Source: Candidatus Wolfebacteria bacterium CG_4_10_14_0_8_um_filter_39_64
GTDB lineage: Bacteria > Patescibacteriota > Minisyncoccia > UBA6257 > UBA9933
DNA length: 7,083 bases
Direction of reading: 5' to 3'
Assembly: GCA_002784365.1 (NCBI GenBank)
Contig: PFKY01000014.1
Span: 1-7,083, forward strand
Notes under the pieces: generated by a model
Seen by the model: the letters and a program-made list of their open reading frames with translations, nothing else
What the model was told of the DNA's origin: nothing
Databases searched by the model: none
Shown: one piece after another, positions 5,262 to 7,083 of the stretch
Position numbering within the stretch: position 1 is the first letter of the stretch
Layout of the letters: every line of letters starts with the position of its first letter
Made by a program: the position numbers and the translations under genes

Positions 5262-6107
5262 TTAATTTAAAACTTTTTGACAGCTCGGGCAATAGTGGGC
5301 TGAACGACCGCCAATTTTGAGGCGCTGTATTGCCCCGCCGCATTTTTTGCATTTTTCTCCTTCCCGGCCGTAAACTTTCAGTCGCGGTACATATTCCCCT
5401 TCTTTGCCTAAGGCATTGAGATAAAGGTCAACGGATGAACCTTGTAATTTTAACGCCTCTGTTAATATTTTCTTTATGCCTTGAAAAGTTTTTTTGGTTT
5501 CTTTGGGTTTAAGCTCACTGATTTTTCTTAACGGATGCACGCCGGCGAAAAACAGAATCTCGTCAGAATAAATATTGCCGATACCGCTGATATTCTGCTG
5601 GTCCATTAAAAATTGCTTGATTTTTGCTTTGGGTTTTCGTTTCAAGATAGCCGAAAAATCCTCAAAAGTAAAATATTTTTTAAGCGGTTCCGGCCCTAAT
5701 TTCTCTTTTTTAAAAAAATCAGCCAGTTTATCGGTTTCTATAAGTTTGACATAGCCAAACTGTCTTAAATCATTATGAAAAAGCCGGCTGCCATCTTGAA
5801 AATAATAAATTAAATGATTCCACTTTGCGTCTTCGTCTTTTAATATCTCGCCTTTTTTGCGAAAAATCAATCTGCCGGAAAGTTTCAGGTGTATCAGCAT
5901 ACTCCAGCCATTGGATAGCCCAAAAATCAAAATTTTTGCTCTCCGACCGATACTTTCTATTTTTGCGCCAACAACAATCTTTCGGAATTTATCCAAGGAT
6001 AACTTGACCATTCTTGGCAAGCCAACATCAACCTTTGTAATCTTTTTGCCAACAATTAATTTTTCAAGTTGGCTTCTAATTGTTTCAACTTCGGGAAGTT
6101 CCGGCAT
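5262..6107 (-). CDS. mutM: Formamidopyrimidine-DNA glycosylase
   Basis: MutM (Fpg) is a base-excision repair enzyme that removes 8-oxoguanine and formamidopyrimidines and nicks the abasic site by beta/delta-elimination. The 281-residue protein begins MPELPEVETIR, with catalytic P2, E3 and E6, which become functional only after Met removal. K58 (GRRAKIL) is the conserved lysine. The helix-two-turn-helix includes QNISGIGNIYSDEILFFAGVHP (171-192). The C-terminal zinc finger has C253, C256, C273 and C276 with R268 in GGRSAHYC. The intercalating position usually held by Met in 'HLxMSG' is Leu (L77 in HLKLSG), while R115 and F117 (LRQFG) are kept. It starts 5 nt after the histidine kinase stop codon. 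A GGAG lies about 13 nt upstream of the ATG, within the kinase gene, and AAGGA sits very close to the ATG; translational coupling is likely. Confidence 0.97.
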   Translation of the reverse strand: MPELPEVETIRSQLEKLIVGKKITKVDVGLPRMVKLSLDKFRKIVVGAKIESIGRRAKILIFGLSNGWSMLIHLKLSGRLIFRKKGEILKDEDAKWNHLIYYFQDGSRLFHNDLRQFGYVKLIETDKLADFFKKEKLGPEPLKKYFTFEDFSAILKRKPKAKIKQFLMDQQNISGIGNIYSDEILFFAGVHPLRKISELKPKETKKTFQGIKKILTEALKLQGSSVDLYLNALGKEGEYVPRLKVYGREGEKCKKCGGAIQRLKIGGRSAHYCPSCQKVLN

Positions 6108-6112
6108 ATCCT

Positions 6113-7083
6113 TTATTCTTCTCCGTACACAATCTCCTTTGGCGGTATTAATTTGGGGTCAGTCGGCAAAGTGAAGTAAAAAGTACTGCCGCGGTTAATC
6201 TCGGATTCTACCCAAATCTGGCCGCCGTGACGCTTAATGATATTTTTAACAATATAAAGCCCCAAACCTAAGCCCTCTGGATAGAATTTCGTTGCATTCT
6301 CGGCTCGGAAAAATTTGCTGAATAATTTGTTCAACTCATCAGCCGGAATGCCTATTCCAGTATCTTTAACGCTAATTTTAATATAGGACTGATTTTTTAC
6401 CCGTTCAACAGCGACCGTCACCTCGCCATTTGGCACATTATATCTAATGGCATTGTCTAAAAGATTGGAAACTACCATTGATAATTTCTGGGGGTCAACC
6501 GAAAGAGCGATAGAGGGCTCGGTTGGTTTTTGAAAATAAATTTTAATACCGAATTGCTTGGCAAAATCTTTCATGCTTTTAATAATTTCCTCAATGAAAC
6601 TGATAATATTGACATTCTCAAATTGATAACCAAAGCGTCCCTCCTCAATTTTAGAAACATCTAATAAATCATTGACTATTTTTAAAAGTTTAACTGACGC
6701 TTCTAAGCCGGTATTAACCAATTCTTTTTCGCTTGCTTCAAGGTTCTGCTTGGCTAAAGACTCAAGCGCCCAATGAAGGCTGGTTAAGGGCGTTCGCAAT
6801 TGATGGGAAGCCACGGCAATAAATTCGGTTTTTGAGCGAAGCAGCTCAATTTCTCTGCTTCGGTCATGAACTATTTTAACAAAACCCAGAAGTTGGCCAC
6901 TGGAATCGATAATTTTATCGGTAGCCACCCGAAGTTCCATTTTTGGTTCATCAAAAAAAAGGTCAACAGCCTGAGGATAAATACCGGCCTCTGACCGCCT
7001 CATCACCACTGGCGCCAAAGAAGGAAAAATGACCTGGCTAAGTAATCTTAAGTGCGATTCCTGAGCGCGTTCCGGGGCAAAAT
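6113..7083 (-). CDS. PAS-domain sensor histidine kinase, 5' end outside the window
   Basis: This is the sensor half of a two-component system. The reading frame stays open to the window edge, so the gene begins upstream; an internal TTG at 7018 should not be taken as its start. At least 322 residues are visible. A PAS-like C-terminal half (about 35-75) ends GFVKIVHDRSREIELL, typical of the PAS-to-kinase link. The H-box is FIAVASHQLRTPLTSLHW, with the phospho-accepting His at about residue 93 from the edge. The N-box is NLLDNAIRYN, the G1 box DTGIGIP, the F-box LFSKFFRAENA, and the G2 box GLGLGLYIVKNIIKRHGG. All residues needed for ATP binding and autophosphorylation are present. No membrane segment is visible in this part and no response regulator lies in the window, so the signal is unknown. 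It precedes mutM by 5 nt, so the two are almost certainly co-transcribed. Confidence 0.93.
   Translation of the reverse strand, partial: FAPERAQESHLRLLSQVIFPSLAPVVMRRSEAGIYPQAVDLFFDEPKMELRVATDKIIDSSGQLLGFVKIVHDRSREIELLRSKTEFIAVASHQLRTPLTSLHWALESLAKQNLEASEKELVNTGLEASVKLLKIVNDLLDVSKIEEGRFGYQFENVNIISFIEEIIKSMKDFAKQFGIKIYFQKPTEPSIALSVDPQKLSMVVSNLLDNAIRYNVPNGEVTVAVERVKNQSYIKISVKDTGIGIPADELNKLFSKFFRAENATKFYPEGLGLGLYIVKNIIKRHGGQIWVESEINRGSTFYFTLPTDPKLIPPKEIVYGEE

Noticed and set aside
7016..7018. A TTG start for the histidine kinase at 7018
   Set aside because: The frame stays open for 21 further codons to the window edge, and the PAS domain clearly continues upstream.

Overview
The window looks like a compact chromosomal segment from a Candidate Phyla Radiation bacterium (Patescibacteria, probably a Parcubacteria-type lineage). 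The signs are tight gene packing, both intact tRNA genes lacking an encoded CCA tail, few Shine-Dalgarno sites, two genes whose promoters sit almost on the start codon, and short palindromic intergenic elements of the kind I recall from these genomes. The assignment is inference from style and protein flavour, not from a marker phylogeny.

Layout. A plus-strand MFS transporter opens the window (6-1184). A gene-poor accessory patch follows (1185-1980). It holds two palindromic elements, an eroded tRNA 5' half, a very AT-rich orphan ORF with a LAGLIDADG-like motif (1400-1810), an intact tRNA-Pro(UGG) starting on the next base, a second tRNA 3' fragment, and a perfect 36-nt palindromic terminator that closes transcription from both sides. 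After that come a minus-strand single-pass membrane protein of unknown function (1986-2588) and a divergent tRNA-Gly(UCC) whose promoter interleaves with that gene's promoter. The rest is a minus-strand run read from right to left: a PAS-containing sensor histidine kinase cut by the window edge, mutM (fpg), pyrG, and the DNA polymerase III delta subunit (holA). The holA stop codon lies inside the tRNA-Gly gene on the other strand.

How the genes relate. The run is housekeeping: CTP supply (PyrG), repair of oxidised bases (MutM), clamp loading (HolA), plus a signal sensor 5 nt ahead of mutM. It may be one transcript, although a heptad inverted-repeat array sits between pyrG and holA.

The most unusual part is 1202-1948. 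A foreign-looking LAGLIDADG-like gene is fused end to end with an intact proline tRNA and flanked by two tRNA fragments. This could be the remnant of an element that targets tRNA genes and carries a spare tRNA. The two fragments do not reassemble into one clean tRNA, so this stays a hypothesis.
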